Part shown: positions 54,175 to 63,621 of the stretch, piece by piece
Layout: every line of letters begins with the position of its first letter
Numbering within the stretch: position 1 is the first letter of the stretch
Assembly: GCF_904846075.1 (NCBI RefSeq)
Contig: NZ_CAJGZH010000002.1
Location: forward strand, 868,001-932,000
From: Psychrobacter glacincola
GTDB taxonomy: Bacteria > Pseudomonadota > Gammaproteobacteria > Pseudomonadales > Moraxellaceae
Length of the DNA: 64,000 bases
Reading direction: 5' to 3'
Position numbers and translations under genes: made by a program
Notes under the pieces: generated by a model
Seen by the model: only the letters and a program-made list of their open reading frames with translations
The model's database searches: none
Told to the model about the DNA's origin: nothing

Positions 54175-55131
54175 ATGAGTATCAACACCGATACAGGTAA
54201 CGACCACATTCTCTCCTCCGATAATATTCATTACTTGCATCATAGTTTTTTTGAACCAAGCCATGAAAACACAGCGGTAAAAGCCACGTTACTGATTGTC
54301 CACGGTATGGCAGAGCATAGCGGACGTTACGCAGACTTCGCTCAGTTTTTAGCGGATAATGGTATCGCAGTGGCAACTTATGACCATTTGGGACATGGAA
54401 AGACCGTCAAAACATCAGCAGATTTAGGTTTTTTTGGTGAAGAGCATCCAGTACAGTCCCTGCTAAAAGACGTCATTGTCATGGCAGATAGCTTAAAAAA
54501 CCGCCATCCTGACGTGCCACACTTTGTAATGGGTCACTCTATGGGCTCGTTTATTGTGCGTAATGTCCTAAAGCACCATGCACACAATTTTACAGGTGCT
54601 ATTTTGATGGGTACAGCAGATGCCAACCCCTTGACTAAAGTACTACTCCCAGTCAATAAAGTACTGGCAAAAGTAGCACCCAAAAAACCAAATGCAATGT
54701 TTGCCAAGGTGATGAATAAAGTCTTGAATAGTAAGCTTGAAGATCGCATCTCTTCATCAGAATTTGCATGGTTAACTGAAAATCCTGCCGCCATTGAAGC
54801 CTATGAAGCAGATCCCTTAACGGGCTTTGATTTCACCAACAATGGCTTTATGACATTATTCTTTCTGATGGAAACTGGCTTAAACAAAGGCTGGGCAATG
54901 ACTATTCCAAAAAACTTCCCGATGCTATTTATCAGTGGCGAAGATGATCCTATTGGAGATATGGGCAACGGCATCCGCAAAATTGTCACGCGCTTAAACA
55001 AGCAAAATTTCAGTCAAGTAGATATCCAACTCTACCCAAATATGCGTCATGAGCCTTTGCATGAAAAAGACCACCAAACCGTTTATGAAGATATCTTAGA
55101 ATGGATAGAAAGCCATAGTTCAGACAATTAA
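54175..55131 (+). CDS. Alpha/beta hydrolase, monoacylglycerol-lipase-like
   Basis: A serine hydrolase (318 aa) of the Hydrolase_4 (lysophospholipase/monoglyceride lipase) type. LLIVHGMAEHSGRYADF is the family opening, YDHLGHGKT follows, the nucleophile elbow is GHSMGSF, the acid is in FISGEDDPIGDMG and the histidine in MRHEPLHE. No signal peptide; cytosolic or membrane-associated. Start ATG at 54175 after AAGGAACCCTAT. Independent of the neighbouring genes, though it shares orientation with dapD 140 bases on. Confidence 0.9.
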   Translation: MSINTDTGNDHILSSDNIHYLHHSFFEPSHENTAVKATLLIVHGMAEHSGRYADFAQFLADNGIAVATYDHLGHGKTVKTSADLGFFGEEHPVQSLLKDVIVMADSLKNRHPDVPHFVMGHSMGSFIVRNVLKHHAHNFTGAILMGTADANPLTKVLLPVNKVLAKVAPKKPNAMFAKVMNKVLNSKLEDRISSSEFAWLTENPAAIEAYEADPLTGFDFTNNGFMTLFFLMETGLNKGWAMTIPKNFPMLFISGEDDPIGDMGNGIRKIVTRLNKQNFSQVDIQLYPNMRHEPLHEKDHQTVYEDILEWIESHSSDN

Positions 55132-55274
55132 CAGCAGCGCTCATCTTGGCGGTTAACTCGTTTGCTAAAAGTTGCCAAATTAGCGACAATACGGCAAGCA
55201 AGTTTTTACGCCAAGTCATGCGAGTTATTTAACGATAATATATGCTTTACCTTCCACTAACTTTAGGAACCTTT

Positions 55275-56096
55275 ATGTCATTACAACAAACCATCGAACA
55301 AGCCTTTGAAAAACGTAACGAATACAGCCCAAGCACGATGCCACAAGACGTGCGTGATGCTATTAATCAAGTGCTTGAGCAACTAGATAACGGTACATTG
55401 CGCGTTGCAGAAAAAAAGGATGGCGAATGGGTCGTCAATCAGTGGGCAAAAAAAGCCGTCTTGCTCTCTTTTCGCTTAAACGACAACTATGTTCAGGCAG
55501 CGGGCGAACATGTGCAATTCTATGACAAAGTGCCGACTAAGTTTGCCAACTGGACCGAAGCACAGTTCAAAGAAGCTGGCGTACGCGTTGTACCACCAGC
55601 CGTTGCTCGTAAAGGTTCATACATCGCAGCTGGTGCAGTATTGATGCCGTCGTATGTCAACATCGGCGCGTATGTCGATCAAGGCGCGATGGTAGATACG
55701 TGGGCGACCGTGGGTTCATGTGCCCAAATTGGTAAAAATGTGCATTTATCAGGTGGCGTTGGTATCGGCGGCGTATTAGAGCCATTACAAGCGAATCCAA
55801 CTATCATCGAAGACAATTGCTTCATCGGTGCGCGTTCTGAAATCGTTGAAGGCGTAATCGTCGAAGAAGGCGCTGTTATCTCGATGGGTGTATTTATCGG
55901 TCAATCAACGCGCATTTATGATCGCGAAACTGGTGAGATTCATCGTGGCCGTGTACCAGCAGGCTCTGTTGTCGTACCAGGCAGCTTACCGTCAGAAGAT
56001 GGTACGCATAGCTTATATGCTGCTATCATCGTCAAAAAAGTCGATGCACAAACCCGCGCTAAAACATCAGTCAATGAGCTATTGCGTTTAGCCTAG
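55275..56096 (+). CDS. dapD: 2,3,4,5-tetrahydropyridine-2,6-dicarboxylate N-succinyltransferase
   Basis: Lysine and peptidoglycan (diaminopimelate) pathway enzyme; it transfers succinyl from succinyl-CoA. From the ATG at 55275 it has 273 aa, the normal length; GGAACCTTT before it decides this start over the frame from 55242. A helical N-terminus leads to the left-handed beta-helix of hexapeptide repeats ([20 protein letters not shown], then [16 protein letters not shown] and [20 protein letters not shown]). Single gene with a terminator behind it. Confidence 0.97.
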   Translation: MSLQQTIEQAFEKRNEYSPSTMPQDVRDAINQVLEQLDNGTLRVAEKKDGEWVVNQWAKKAVLLSFRLNDNYVQAAGEHVQFYDKVPTKFANWTEAQFKEAGVRVVPPAVARKGSYIAAGAVLMPSYVNIGAYVDQGAMVDTWATVGSCAQIGKNVHLSGGVGIGGVLEPLQANPTIIEDNCFIGARSEIVEGVIVEEGAVISMGVFIGQSTRIYDRETGEIHRGRVPAGSVVVPGSLPSEDGTHSLYAAIIVKKVDAQTRAKTSVNELLRLA

Positions 56097-56157
56097 TATT
56101 TTTAATACTTAGAGTCTCGTACCCAAACCGTACGGACAGCGACAGATCCTCCTTATT

Positions 56158-56190
56158 AAAGACGCTGAAGAAAACTTCAGCGTCTTTTTT
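56158..56190 (+). terminator. Rho-independent terminator of dapD
   Basis: AAAGACGCTGAAG pairs with CTTCAGCGTCTTT around a four-base loop, followed by TTT. Confidence 0.93.
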
Positions 56191-56337
56191 GCAGCTTAAT
56201 AGAGGGTGGTGCGTTATAATCCCTTTTTTTAGTTTGGCTTTATCCAAACGCAAAACGCCCATACCAGAACCTGCCTTTTTATTACCATTGATAAATGCCT
56301 CATCCCATTATCAATCTTTAACTGTATTTGACATATT

Positions 56338-57069
56338 ATGAGTGAATCACTATTACGCACCGCCGCCATTCCTGTCACTGACCCTGAAGCAGGTCTACGT
56401 TTGACAGAAATTTTTTATTCTTTGCAAGGTGAAGCGCTGACCTCAGGCTTGCCAACGATATTTGTGCGCTTGACCGGCTGTCCACTTCGCTGTGTCTATT
56501 GCGATACTGAATACGCCTTTACTGGCGGCGAGCGGCAGTCGCTAGAAACCATTATAGAGACCATCAAAAGCTATCCTTGCAAGCGTATTTGTCTGACTGG
56601 CGGCGAGCCTTTAGCTCAGCCGAACGCCATTGAACTAATGAAGCGCTTACTGAACAACGGTTATGAAATCTCGCTTGAAACCGCAGGCGCGCTCACGGTA
56701 GCAAACGTGCCAAAAGCCGTCAGTAAAGTCATGGATCTCAAAACGCCAAGCTCAGGCGAAGTCGATAAGAATCTATGGTCAAATCTCGACCACCTCACTC
56801 AGCATGACCAAATCAAGTTTGTCATTATGAATCGTGAAGATTACGACTGGGCGAAAACCAAGCTGTTTGAGCATAAATTAAATGAATTGGTCGATACGGT
56901 TTGGTTTTCGCCGATGTTTAATGTCGCAGAGGATATCGACGACGAAGTCAGCCCCGATGTACCTTTGTTGGCGCGCGAACTTGCAGAATGGATGTTGGCT
57001 GACGCGCTGCCCGTACGCTTCCAATTGCAACTGCATAAAATCATCTGGGCAGATGCTAAAGGTAAATAA
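56338..57069 (+). CDS. queE: 7-carboxy-7-deazaguanine synthase QueE
   Basis: A radical SAM enzyme that forms the deazaguanine ring for preQ0 and queuosine. The cluster cysteines C48, C52 and C55 are in GCPLRCVYCDTEYAF; ICLTGGEPLAQ binds SAM, and FYSLQGEAL near residue 30 is the substrate-binding start typical of QueE. The HKIIWADAKG end is typical as well. At 243 aa it is slightly longer than E. coli QueE (223 aa). QueC, the next pathway step, is at 11726. Confidence 0.96.
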   Translation: MSESLLRTAAIPVTDPEAGLRLTEIFYSLQGEALTSGLPTIFVRLTGCPLRCVYCDTEYAFTGGERQSLETIIETIKSYPCKRICLTGGEPLAQPNAIELMKRLLNNGYEISLETAGALTVANVPKAVSKVMDLKTPSSGEVDKNLWSNLDHLTQHDQIKFVIMNREDYDWAKTKLFEHKLNELVDTVWFSPMFNVAEDIDDEVSPDVPLLARELAEWMLADALPVRFQLQLHKIIWADAKGK

Positions 57070-57130
57070 CAGTCTAATTATCTAAACGGATATTCAATAT
57101 AAATAGCGACCCAAGGATAGGAATATAGGT

Positions 57131-58285
57131 ATGGTCAAACTCATTTTATTGGGCTTATTATCGGGGGCATTTTTTAGCTCGACGTTTGTGTTAAACGAAG
57201 TTATGAGTGCGGCTGGTGGGCATTGGTTTTGGTCAGCTAGCCTTCGCTATGCATTTATGTGGCTAATACTCACGGCTATTATAATTATGCAGCATGGTTT
57301 TGGGCGTATTACGGAGCTGATGACTATATTCCGTCAACATTGGGGCTTTTGGTGTATTACGGGCAGTATTGGTTTTGGAATTTTTTATACAGGAATATGC
57401 TACGCGGCTGATCATGTCGCAGGCTGGGTAGTCGCCGCGACTTTTATGTTTACCGTGGTTGCAAGCCTACTCGTTTTGCTAGCATTCGGACAACGTTTTG
57501 ATAAAAAATTCATTGCATATGCGTTATTAGTATTTGCTGGCGTGGTACTGGTCAATATCAGTGAAGGACTGCATGCTGCTTCTTTGCTAGATGCTGATGC
57601 AGTGCCTATGAAAGATATGCTGCTTTATGGTGCCGTGCCTGCTCTAATAGCCGCCTTTAGCTATCCCATTGGTAATCAGTTGGTTTGGCAGGTATCTTAC
57701 AACGCTCGCAAGCGTAGTGCCGAGCCTACTAGCACTCAAAAAATTGATATCCAAGCCAACGAGATTAGTAAAAAAACAACCTCACTTATTACAGAAGCAT
57801 CTGCGTTGTCAGCCGATATGAGTTATACGGCGGACGCGGTCAATTGCTTAAACCTTAACCACCCCACTCAAACCTTGCCGAGCTCTTTGCTGCAAACTTT
57901 AATCGCACGTATACCTGCTATCAAAACCACCCTGCTACAAAATGCCTTTAACAAAGTATGGTTAATGACCTTGGGCAGTCTGCCATTTTGGTTGGTTTTG
58001 GGTCTTGTCGTTCATCCGGATTTGCCTGATACTAAGCAGGTATTCAATACCTTACTTGTGGCTCTATTGGCAGGCGTGGCGGCAACCAGTATCTTTTTAT
58101 ATGCCCGTGAAAAAGCGGAAACTTCAAGCGAAGTGGCTGGGGTTGATGCCACTCAGGCAAGTGAAGTGATATTTGCCTTAATTGGCGGTATGCTATTGCT
58201 CAATAATACTTTGCCATCAGCGATGGGTTTAATAGGTATTGCTCTGATTATCGTTGGGCTTATTCTATTTGCAAAAGATGGCTAA
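57131..58285 (+). CDS. Multidrug resistance efflux transporter family protein (DMT superfamily)
   Basis: An inner-membrane exporter or permease of the drug/metabolite transporter superfamily. About ten helices in two EamA-type halves are visible; the first starts LILLGLLSGAFFSSTFVLNE. The halves are separated by a hydrophilic cytoplasmic loop of about 75 residues (about 195-270), longer than usual. ASEVIFALIGGMLLLNNTLPS in the last part is the family signature. At 384 aa it is long for the superfamily because of this loop. AGGAATATAGGT precedes the ATG. Not an operon with queE in any obvious sense, 61 bases apart. Confidence 0.85.
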   Translation: MVKLILLGLLSGAFFSSTFVLNEVMSAAGGHWFWSASLRYAFMWLILTAIIIMQHGFGRITELMTIFRQHWGFWCITGSIGFGIFYTGICYAADHVAGWVVAATFMFTVVASLLVLLAFGQRFDKKFIAYALLVFAGVVLVNISEGLHAASLLDADAVPMKDMLLYGAVPALIAAFSYPIGNQLVWQVSYNARKRSAEPTSTQKIDIQANEISKKTTSLITEASALSADMSYTADAVNCLNLNHPTQTLPSSLLQTLIARIPAIKTTLLQNAFNKVWLMTLGSLPFWLVLGLVVHPDLPDTKQVFNTLLVALLAGVAATSIFLYAREKAETSSEVAGVDATQASEVIFALIGGMLLLNNTLPSAMGLIGIALIIVGLILFAKDG

Positions 58286-58353
58286 ACTACTACCTAAAAT
58301 TAGGTTAACTCTATTTAAATTATTCATATAAACAACTTCAAAACTAATCTATT

Positions 58354-58375
58354 CCAGCCCAGCCCAGCCCAGCCA
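58354..58375. repeat. Short tandem repeat of AGCCC
   Basis: Four copies of the five-base unit AGCCC (CCAGCCCAGCCCAGCCCAGCC) lie in the intergenic space before the first TRIC-type gene. A microsatellite that can change length. Confidence 0.85.
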
Positions 58376-58411
58376 ATCTATTTTGATGGCCATTATATTG
58401 GTAATATAATC

Positions 58412-59047
58412 ATGGTTAATGATTTAATTTTTCCTGATATTTTATTATATTTATTAGATATGGTTGGTGTGATTGCTTGTGCGATCGCAGGTACACTGCT
58501 GGCACAGCACAAAGGCTTTGATATTGCTGGCTGTATCTTGGTTGCGATGGTCAATGCTATCGGCGGCGGTACACTACGTGATATGGCGCTAGACCGTCAT
58601 CCGCTATTTTGGATGACTGACCTCAATTATGTGATCGTCATCACAGTGACATCGCTTATTTTACAAATATTCTTTCATCTGTATCATAAGATTGATAAGG
58701 CATTGAAGCTGTTCGATGCCATTGGGTTGGCGGCTTTTAGCGTGATTGGTTTTAAGATAGCATTGACACAAGATATGTCACCTATTATCGCTATTATGAT
58801 GGGGGTTTGGACGGCTATTATTGGTGGTCTGCTACGCGATATCATCTGTAATGAGATACCACTGTTACTTCAACGCGAGATTTATATCTCTGCTAGTATT
58901 GTAGGTTCGATCACTTATCTGCTGCTTGATCGTTTGGGTGTAAATGCTGGATTGAATGAATTTATTATGCTGGGCGTTATCTTTGCTGTACGGATGCTAG
59001 CATTGCGTTTTGATTGGCACCTGCCTTCTATACGTTTGGTGAAATAA
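58412..59047 (+). CDS. Trimeric intracellular cation channel (TRIC/UPF0126) family protein 1
   Basis: An inner-membrane protein (211 aa) of the prokaryotic TRIC family, about seven helices in two repeats, proposed to form K+/cation channels. The signature appears twice: AIGGGTLRDMALDRHPLFWM in the first repeat and AIIGGLLRDIICNEIPLLL in the second. The ATG follows a TAATATAATC stretch without strong ribosome-binding site. A paralogue (59160) follows in tandem; they share these motifs closely and differ mainly in the C-terminal helix. Confidence 0.9.
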   Translation: MVNDLIFPDILLYLLDMVGVIACAIAGTLLAQHKGFDIAGCILVAMVNAIGGGTLRDMALDRHPLFWMTDLNYVIVITVTSLILQIFFHLYHKIDKALKLFDAIGLAAFSVIGFKIALTQDMSPIIAIMMGVWTAIIGGLLRDIICNEIPLLLQREIYISASIVGSITYLLLDRLGVNAGLNEFIMLGVIFAVRMLALRFDWHLPSIRLVK

Positions 59048-59071
59048 GACCGATATATATGGTTTAAACAC

Positions 59072-59123
59072 TAGAGCGTGTCCTCAATTCAATCGTTTAC
59101 TTTCTAAGTGGGCTAAAAATAAT
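59072..59123. repeat. Partial copy of the MITE-like element between the TRIC genes
   Basis: TAGAGCGTGTCCTCAATTCA and the following GTGGGCTAAAAAT match the reverse complement of the right end of copy 2 (35885-36055). Only one end remains. Confidence 0.6.
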
Positions 59124-59159
59124 CAGACAATCATCATACAAACTTAGTGAGACTTGCTC

Positions 59160-59825
59160 ATGCTGGCTATCGCATTGAACCCTTCAGCACTAATCACTAC
59201 GTTTGACCCACGCTCTCTCATTTATCTTTTTGATATGATTGGTATTATCGCTTGTAGTATTTCAGGCACGATACTGGCAAAACACAAAAATTTTGATGTT
59301 TTTGGTTGTTTGCTGGTGTCTATTGTCACCGCTATCGGTGGCGGTACTGTGCGTGATGTCATTTTAGATCGCCATCCACTATTTTGGATGGTGGATATGA
59401 GCTACCTGACTGTTATCACCCTCTCTTCATTAGTGATGCAAATATTCTTTCATCCCAACTCTAAACGCGTTAATAAGTTTCTCAAACTCTCAGATACTAT
59501 TGGACTGTCAGTTTTTACCTTAATCGGTATCAAGGTTGCCGATAGTATGGGTGCAAATGTGCCCGTGGCATTATTACTTGGGGTGATTACCATTATTGTC
59601 GGCGGTATCATCCGCGATATGATCTGCAATGAGATTCCGCTGGTGTTGCAGCAAGAGATTTATATTTCGGCAGCTTTGGCTGGCGGCATCCTCTATTTCG
59701 CACTACACAATCTGGGTGTGACAGCTTGGATTGCTGACATCGCTACTATGGGTACGATTTTTACCTTACGCATGCTCGCCATTCGTTATGACTGGCAGTT
59801 TCCAACCATCGAATGGAAATACTAA
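59160..59825 (+). CDS. Trimeric intracellular cation channel (TRIC/UPF0126) family protein 2
   Basis: Tandem paralogue of the preceding gene (221 aa). IGGGTVRDVILDRHPLFWM and VGGIIRDMICNEIPLVL are the paired signatures. A longer N-terminus (about 12 residues) precedes the first helix. I chose the ATG at 59160; a TTG at 59154 is in frame but less likely. A fragment of the repeat element lies in the gap before it. The pair may form homo- or heterotrimers. Confidence 0.9.
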   Translation: MLAIALNPSALITTFDPRSLIYLFDMIGIIACSISGTILAKHKNFDVFGCLLVSIVTAIGGGTVRDVILDRHPLFWMVDMSYLTVITLSSLVMQIFFHPNSKRVNKFLKLSDTIGLSVFTLIGIKVADSMGANVPVALLLGVITIIVGGIIRDMICNEIPLVLQQEIYISAALAGGILYFALHNLGVTAWIADIATMGTIFTLRMLAIRYDWQFPTIEWKY

Positions 59826-59862
59826 AAAAGCGTCAACCTTAAACAAAGTCGACGCTATATTT
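59824..59862. terminator. Bidirectional hairpin between TRIC gene 2 and recJ
   Basis: AGCGTC at 59829 and GACGCT at 59851 pair around a loop of 16 bases, with an A run on the left; convergent genes on both sides. Confidence 0.6.
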
Positions 59863-59898
59863 GCTACTGGTTGAGTATCTTATAATAAGATAATGCCA

Positions 59899-61734
59899 TC
59901 ATTCCTGTACGACTGCTAAATCCTTTACCATCAACTGTAGACTTTGTTTGCCGTTCCACTCGTTGATGTCTAGCTGAAATAATACATGCACTTTTTCCGC
60001 ACGATAATCCCATATCTCGCTATCAAAGTTAAAATAAATTGCTTCAATCGGATATTGCACATCAGGGTAACGTAGCGAAAGCTTAAGGTGCTTGTCTTTT
60101 AATATCTTAAAGCTTAACACTTCAAAGACCCCATCAAATATTGGCGGTGCAAAGCCATGACCCCAAATATTGGCATCAGCTAAGTGTTCAGCAAACCACA
60201 AGCTAAAGTCACTCGCCTGCAACGTGCCATCAGTGAGTTTTTGCTCAGCAAACACCTCATTATCCATCTGTGCCATGACGTCATTAAAAGCCATAACAAA
60301 CCCATCAAAGTTACGGCGTTTGATCGTTAAGCCTGCTGCCATCGCATGACCACCAAAATGACTGATTAAATCAGGATGGCGCTCGGCAACCTGCTCAATC
60401 GCATCACGAATGTGCACGCCAGCGATGGAACGCGCCGAGCCTTTGATAGGGTCATCTTCAGCGGTACGCTCTGTGTCCGCAGGAGCAAAGACGATACTTG
60501 GCAAATAATGACTTTCTTTTAACCGTCCAGCGACAATGCCGATGACGCCTTGATGCCAATCATCTTGGTATAAAACGATACTGCGTTTATGATTATTATT
60601 CGTCTTTTTCTCAGATCTATTTTGAACAATAACATCGCCGCTTTCACGGTTATCCGCCGTAGCCTCATCGTCCATGTCTGTATCCGCAGCGGCTAATGTC
60701 TGTACGATGTTATCCGCTTGCGCGCGCATCTCACCTTCTACCTGCCGACGCGTCCGGTTTAACTGCTCAAGCTCTTGCGCCAAACGCTGCGCCGTACTCC
60801 AGTCCTCGGTCAACAAACACTCAATACCGACGCGCATATTGTCCATACGACCAGCGGCATTGATACGAGGTCCTAAGACAAACCCAAAATCCTGCGCCTG
60901 CAACTGCTTAGGATCTCGCCCTGCTTGTTCAAGGAGTGCCAAGATACCGAGCGAGCAACGCCCTTGGCGGATAGCCGCCAGTCCATGATGCACTAAAATG
61001 CGATTGTTTTTATCAAGCACCCCAACGTCAGCAATCGTTCCTAATGCCACCAAATCCAAATATTGACTCACTTGCACGGTAGATTTACCGGCTTCGCGGC
61101 GCAGCTTGGCTAAGCGTCCAAGCACATAAAATGCCACACCCACTCCTACGAGCGCTTTACTGCTAAAGTGACAATCGAGCTGATTGGGATTAACCACAGC
61201 CTCCGCAGGCGGTGTTTCTTTAGTCGTCAAATGATGATCAGTAATAATCACAGTGATGCCATCGGCTTGCGCACGAGCCACGCCTTCATGGCTTGAGATA
61301 CCATTATCAACAGTCACTATCACCTCAGGATGATACTTCTCAATACCCAATTCGACAATTTCTGGTGTCAAACCATAGCCATACTTAAAACGGTCAGGCA
61401 CTAAAAATTCAACGACTGCGCCCATTTTTGTGAGCGCACGCATCATCAATGCGGTACTGGTCGCACCATCACAGTCAAAATCACCCACGATAAGGATACG
61501 CTGACCGGCATCGATGGCGACGTCTAATAGACGCACTGCTTCGGTGACACCATGCAGCATTTCGGCTGGCAATAGCGCAGAGAGTTGCGTCTCTAGCTCA
61601 TCAGGTCGAGTAATGCCGCGACCTGCGTATAAGCGGGCAAGCGTCAATGATTGGGCGGCAAGTGGTTGCAGCGCGGCGGGCAACTCGTCGATGCGAGTGC
61701 TGGTATAACGGGGGGTTAAATTTAGCATGTGCAT
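59899..61734 (-). CDS. recJ: Single-stranded-DNA-specific exonuclease RecJ
   Basis: A 5'-3' single-strand exonuclease of DNA repair and recombination. DHH-family motifs are clear: VGDFDCDGATS, TVDNGISSHEG, ITDHHLTTKE, and PRINAAGRMDN; then the DHHA1 domain with FGGHAMAAGL and the C-terminal OB-type domain. At 611 aa it is longer than E. coli RecJ (577 aa): residues about 348-380 form an acidic, Asn/Glu/Asp-rich insert between the core and the DHHA1 domain (GESGD... region ending NNNHK). No strong ribosome-binding site; the ATG at 61728 is an alternative. Confidence 0.95.
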   Translation of the reverse strand: MHMLNLTPRYTSTRIDELPAALQPLAAQSLTLARLYAGRGITRPDELETQLSALLPAEMLHGVTEAVRLLDVAIDAGQRILIVGDFDCDGATSTALMMRALTKMGAVVEFLVPDRFKYGYGLTPEIVELGIEKYHPEVIVTVDNGISSHEGVARAQADGITVIITDHHLTTKETPPAEAVVNPNQLDCHFSSKALVGVGVAFYVLGRLAKLRREAGKSTVQVSQYLDLVALGTIADVGVLDKNNRILVHHGLAAIRQGRCSLGILALLEQAGRDPKQLQAQDFGFVLGPRINAAGRMDNMRVGIECLLTEDWSTAQRLAQELEQLNRTRRQVEGEMRAQADNIVQTLAAADTDMDDEATADNRESGDVIVQNRSEKKTNNNHKRSIVLYQDDWHQGVIGIVAGRLKESHYLPSIVFAPADTERTAEDDPIKGSARSIAGVHIRDAIEQVAERHPDLISHFGGHAMAAGLTIKRRNFDGFVMAFNDVMAQMDNEVFAEQKLTDGTLQASDFSLWFAEHLADANIWGHGFAPPIFDGVFEVLSFKILKDKHLKLSLRYPDVQYPIEAIYFNFDSEIWDYRAEKVHVLFQLDINEWNGKQSLQLMVKDLAVVQE

Positions 61735-62048
61735 ATTCTACTGGCTTTGGCAGAGGGTCACAATGACAATTTTTGGTGGCTTGGTTTATCGTTTTTTGTT
61801 GCAGTACATTGTGATAAGCCATATTTTAATACTAGCATGGAGCAAATAATTCATACTCTATCCATATAATATGCATAATATTTCATTTACAAAAACGGTG
61901 TATAGCGACTGCATTTTTCTGCATTTTGCTACAAAGCAATGATTGTATGCCGCTCAGAAATCCATAAAATGGTAAACAACTGAGATACTTGCTATCTATT
62001 AAGATTTTTTGTTTGATTTTTTATTTTAACCATTTATAAGGATGCTTT
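61735..62048. other. Divergent intergenic region recJ / unknown gene
   Basis: About 310 AT-rich bases with both promoters; nothing specific could be recognised beyond AT-rich tracts near 61830-61880. Confidence 0.35.
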
Positions 62049-62564
62049 ATGAAAACCACACCACTGGCTGAAAAGTTACCAAATACCATTGACCCTAGCT
62101 TGGATCTTGAACAAGTAAAAAAAGAATGTCAAAAGCTGGTTAAAAAACGCGCCAAATATTCTGCTGGTGTTGCCATCGTTCCTGTACCATTTTTTGATGT
62201 CGCAGTAGATGCAGGTATGCTTACTCAACTATTACCTGACATTAGCGAGCGATTTGGCTTACTTGAAGATCGTAAGGCGGCAGTTGATTTAGAATCACGA
62301 GCCATTCATTGGGGTGCATTAAAAGATCGTACTGTCGATTTTGCAGGGTTGATGGCGACACGTGGTATTGTTAAAAAGACCGTACAAGGCTTTGGTGGTC
62401 GTATCGCTGCCAAACAAGTAACGAAATTTATCCCATTAGGGGGTCAAATGGTTGCTGCTACAATGGGCTATATGATTTTCAAAAAAATCGCCAATGACCA
62501 CATCAATGAGTGCTACAAGCTCGCAAAAGACATTCAGCAAAAGCAACACGGTAAAAATGTCTAA
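62049..62564 (+). CDS. Conserved protein of unknown function, DUF697-like
   Basis: A 171-aa protein with no signal peptide. The middle has a GVAIVPVPFFDVAVDAGML segment and the C-terminal half IPLGGQMVAATMGYMIFKK, hydrophobic enough for membrane association. This two-part pattern resembles DUF697/YcjF-like proteins, but the similarity is weak. ATAAGGATGCTTT precedes the ATG. A terminator follows at 62599. It lies alone between recJ and small unknown genes. Confidence 0.75.
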   Translation: MKTTPLAEKLPNTIDPSLDLEQVKKECQKLVKKRAKYSAGVAIVPVPFFDVAVDAGMLTQLLPDISERFGLLEDRKAAVDLESRAIHWGALKDRTVDFAGLMATRGIVKKTVQGFGGRIAAKQVTKFIPLGGQMVAATMGYMIFKKIANDHINECYKLAKDIQQKQHGKNV

Positions 62565-62598
62565 AACAGTTAAAAAACTGACATCAACTTTATAAGAT

Positions 62599-62636
62599 AA
62601 AACCAGCTAAGAGCCATTGCCTTAGCTGGTTTTTTT
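62599..62636. terminator. Bidirectional terminator
   Basis: AAAACCAGCTAAG pairs with CTTAGCTGGTTTT around a nine-base loop with a T run behind; convergent genes on both sides. Confidence 0.92.
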
Positions 62637-62673
62637 ATGCTGAGCTACGTATATATGGGTTTAATTTTTCAAT

Positions 62674-62988
62674 TTAATAATAGCCTTTTTCATAATACAT
62701 CTCTAACTCAGAATACTCTATGTCACTAATTATAATAATGTTATCTGCATAAGGACGATACTTTCTAACCATTATTTTTGCCGCTGGTTTGTTCTTTATG
62801 AAAATGACGCCATCTTTGAGCCGAACATCGTTATCAAAACTAAATCCATCTCCCATGACTTTTGATGTAGAGCCTTTCCAATGACACTGCTGTACGTGAT
62901 AATCAGACATCACATATACACTTCTTATAAAAAAAAGGCTGAGTGTCAAAGCAATTAAAAGACAGGGTATTGATAGCTTTTTATCCAT
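62674..62988 (-). CDS. Small membrane-anchored or exported protein of unknown function
   Basis: A 104-aa protein (from the ATG at 62988). An N-terminal hydrophobic segment, LSIPCLLIALTLSLFFI, may be a signal anchor, and the rest is beta-rich and ends in EMYYEKGYY. No family was recognised. The longer frame to 63045 adds 19 residues with less support. AT-rich compared with most neighbours, as is common in accessory genes. Confidence 0.55.
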   Translation of the reverse strand: MDKKLSIPCLLIALTLSLFFIRSVYVMSDYHVQQCHWKGSTSKVMGDGFSFDNDVRLKDGVIFIKNKPAAKIMVRKYRPYADNIIIISDIEYSELEMYYEKGYY

Positions 62989-63192
62989 TGAATCTCTAAT
63001 TGAATTTAGGAAACCTATTTTGATGAAATAAATATTCCTGTCCATGCATGTTTCATGATATCTCGATGCATAGCATTAACAGTGGAAAATAATAAACACG
63101 CTACCCAAATATAGCAATACTTCATGAATATTTCACCTCTCTCAGTTAATGAACTCGTTAAAGTAAGATAAATTTTATTCTTGGATTATGGT

Positions 63193-63426
63193 ATGCCAAA
63201 CTTTAGCGTAGATAGTTATGAGCTCACGTCAACACTGATATTGCTATTGGGTTGCCTCATTATTTTCATCGCCAGTATTTCTGCGGCGTTCAATGACAAT
63301 TTTGATGCTTTTTCATGCAAACACCTCACCACTTGGTTATTTATCGTCGGTGGTTTATTGATGATTGTCGGCTATATTGGTTATAAAGCCTATGCATATT
63401 ATCACCCTTATGCGTGGCTGGATTGA
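63193..63426 (+). CDS. Small two-helix membrane protein of unknown function
   Basis: A 77-aa protein from the ATG at 63193 (a TTG at 63181 is in frame). Two membrane helices (about 14-33 and 46-66) connected by a hydrophilic loop with one cysteine. No family recognised. Its strand is opposite to the gene at 62674. Confidence 0.55.
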   Translation: MPNFSVDSYELTSTLILLLGCLIIFIASISAAFNDNFDAFSCKHLTTWLFIVGGLLMIVGYIGYKAYAYYHPYAWLD

Positions 63427-63621
63427 TAACGACAAGCTTTGATAAAAAAAGCTTTATTCAATACTAATAATAGTTGGTGGTGTTATTAATAAGTTTTGCT
63501 GATAATATACGACCTGCTTGGAAAAAATACATGTCAATTAGCAAACATCACCTCCTACAAAATACCAGTTTCTATTAAGCATAAACCTTAAAACCAATAA
63601 AAATCTTAAAGGATCAGACCC

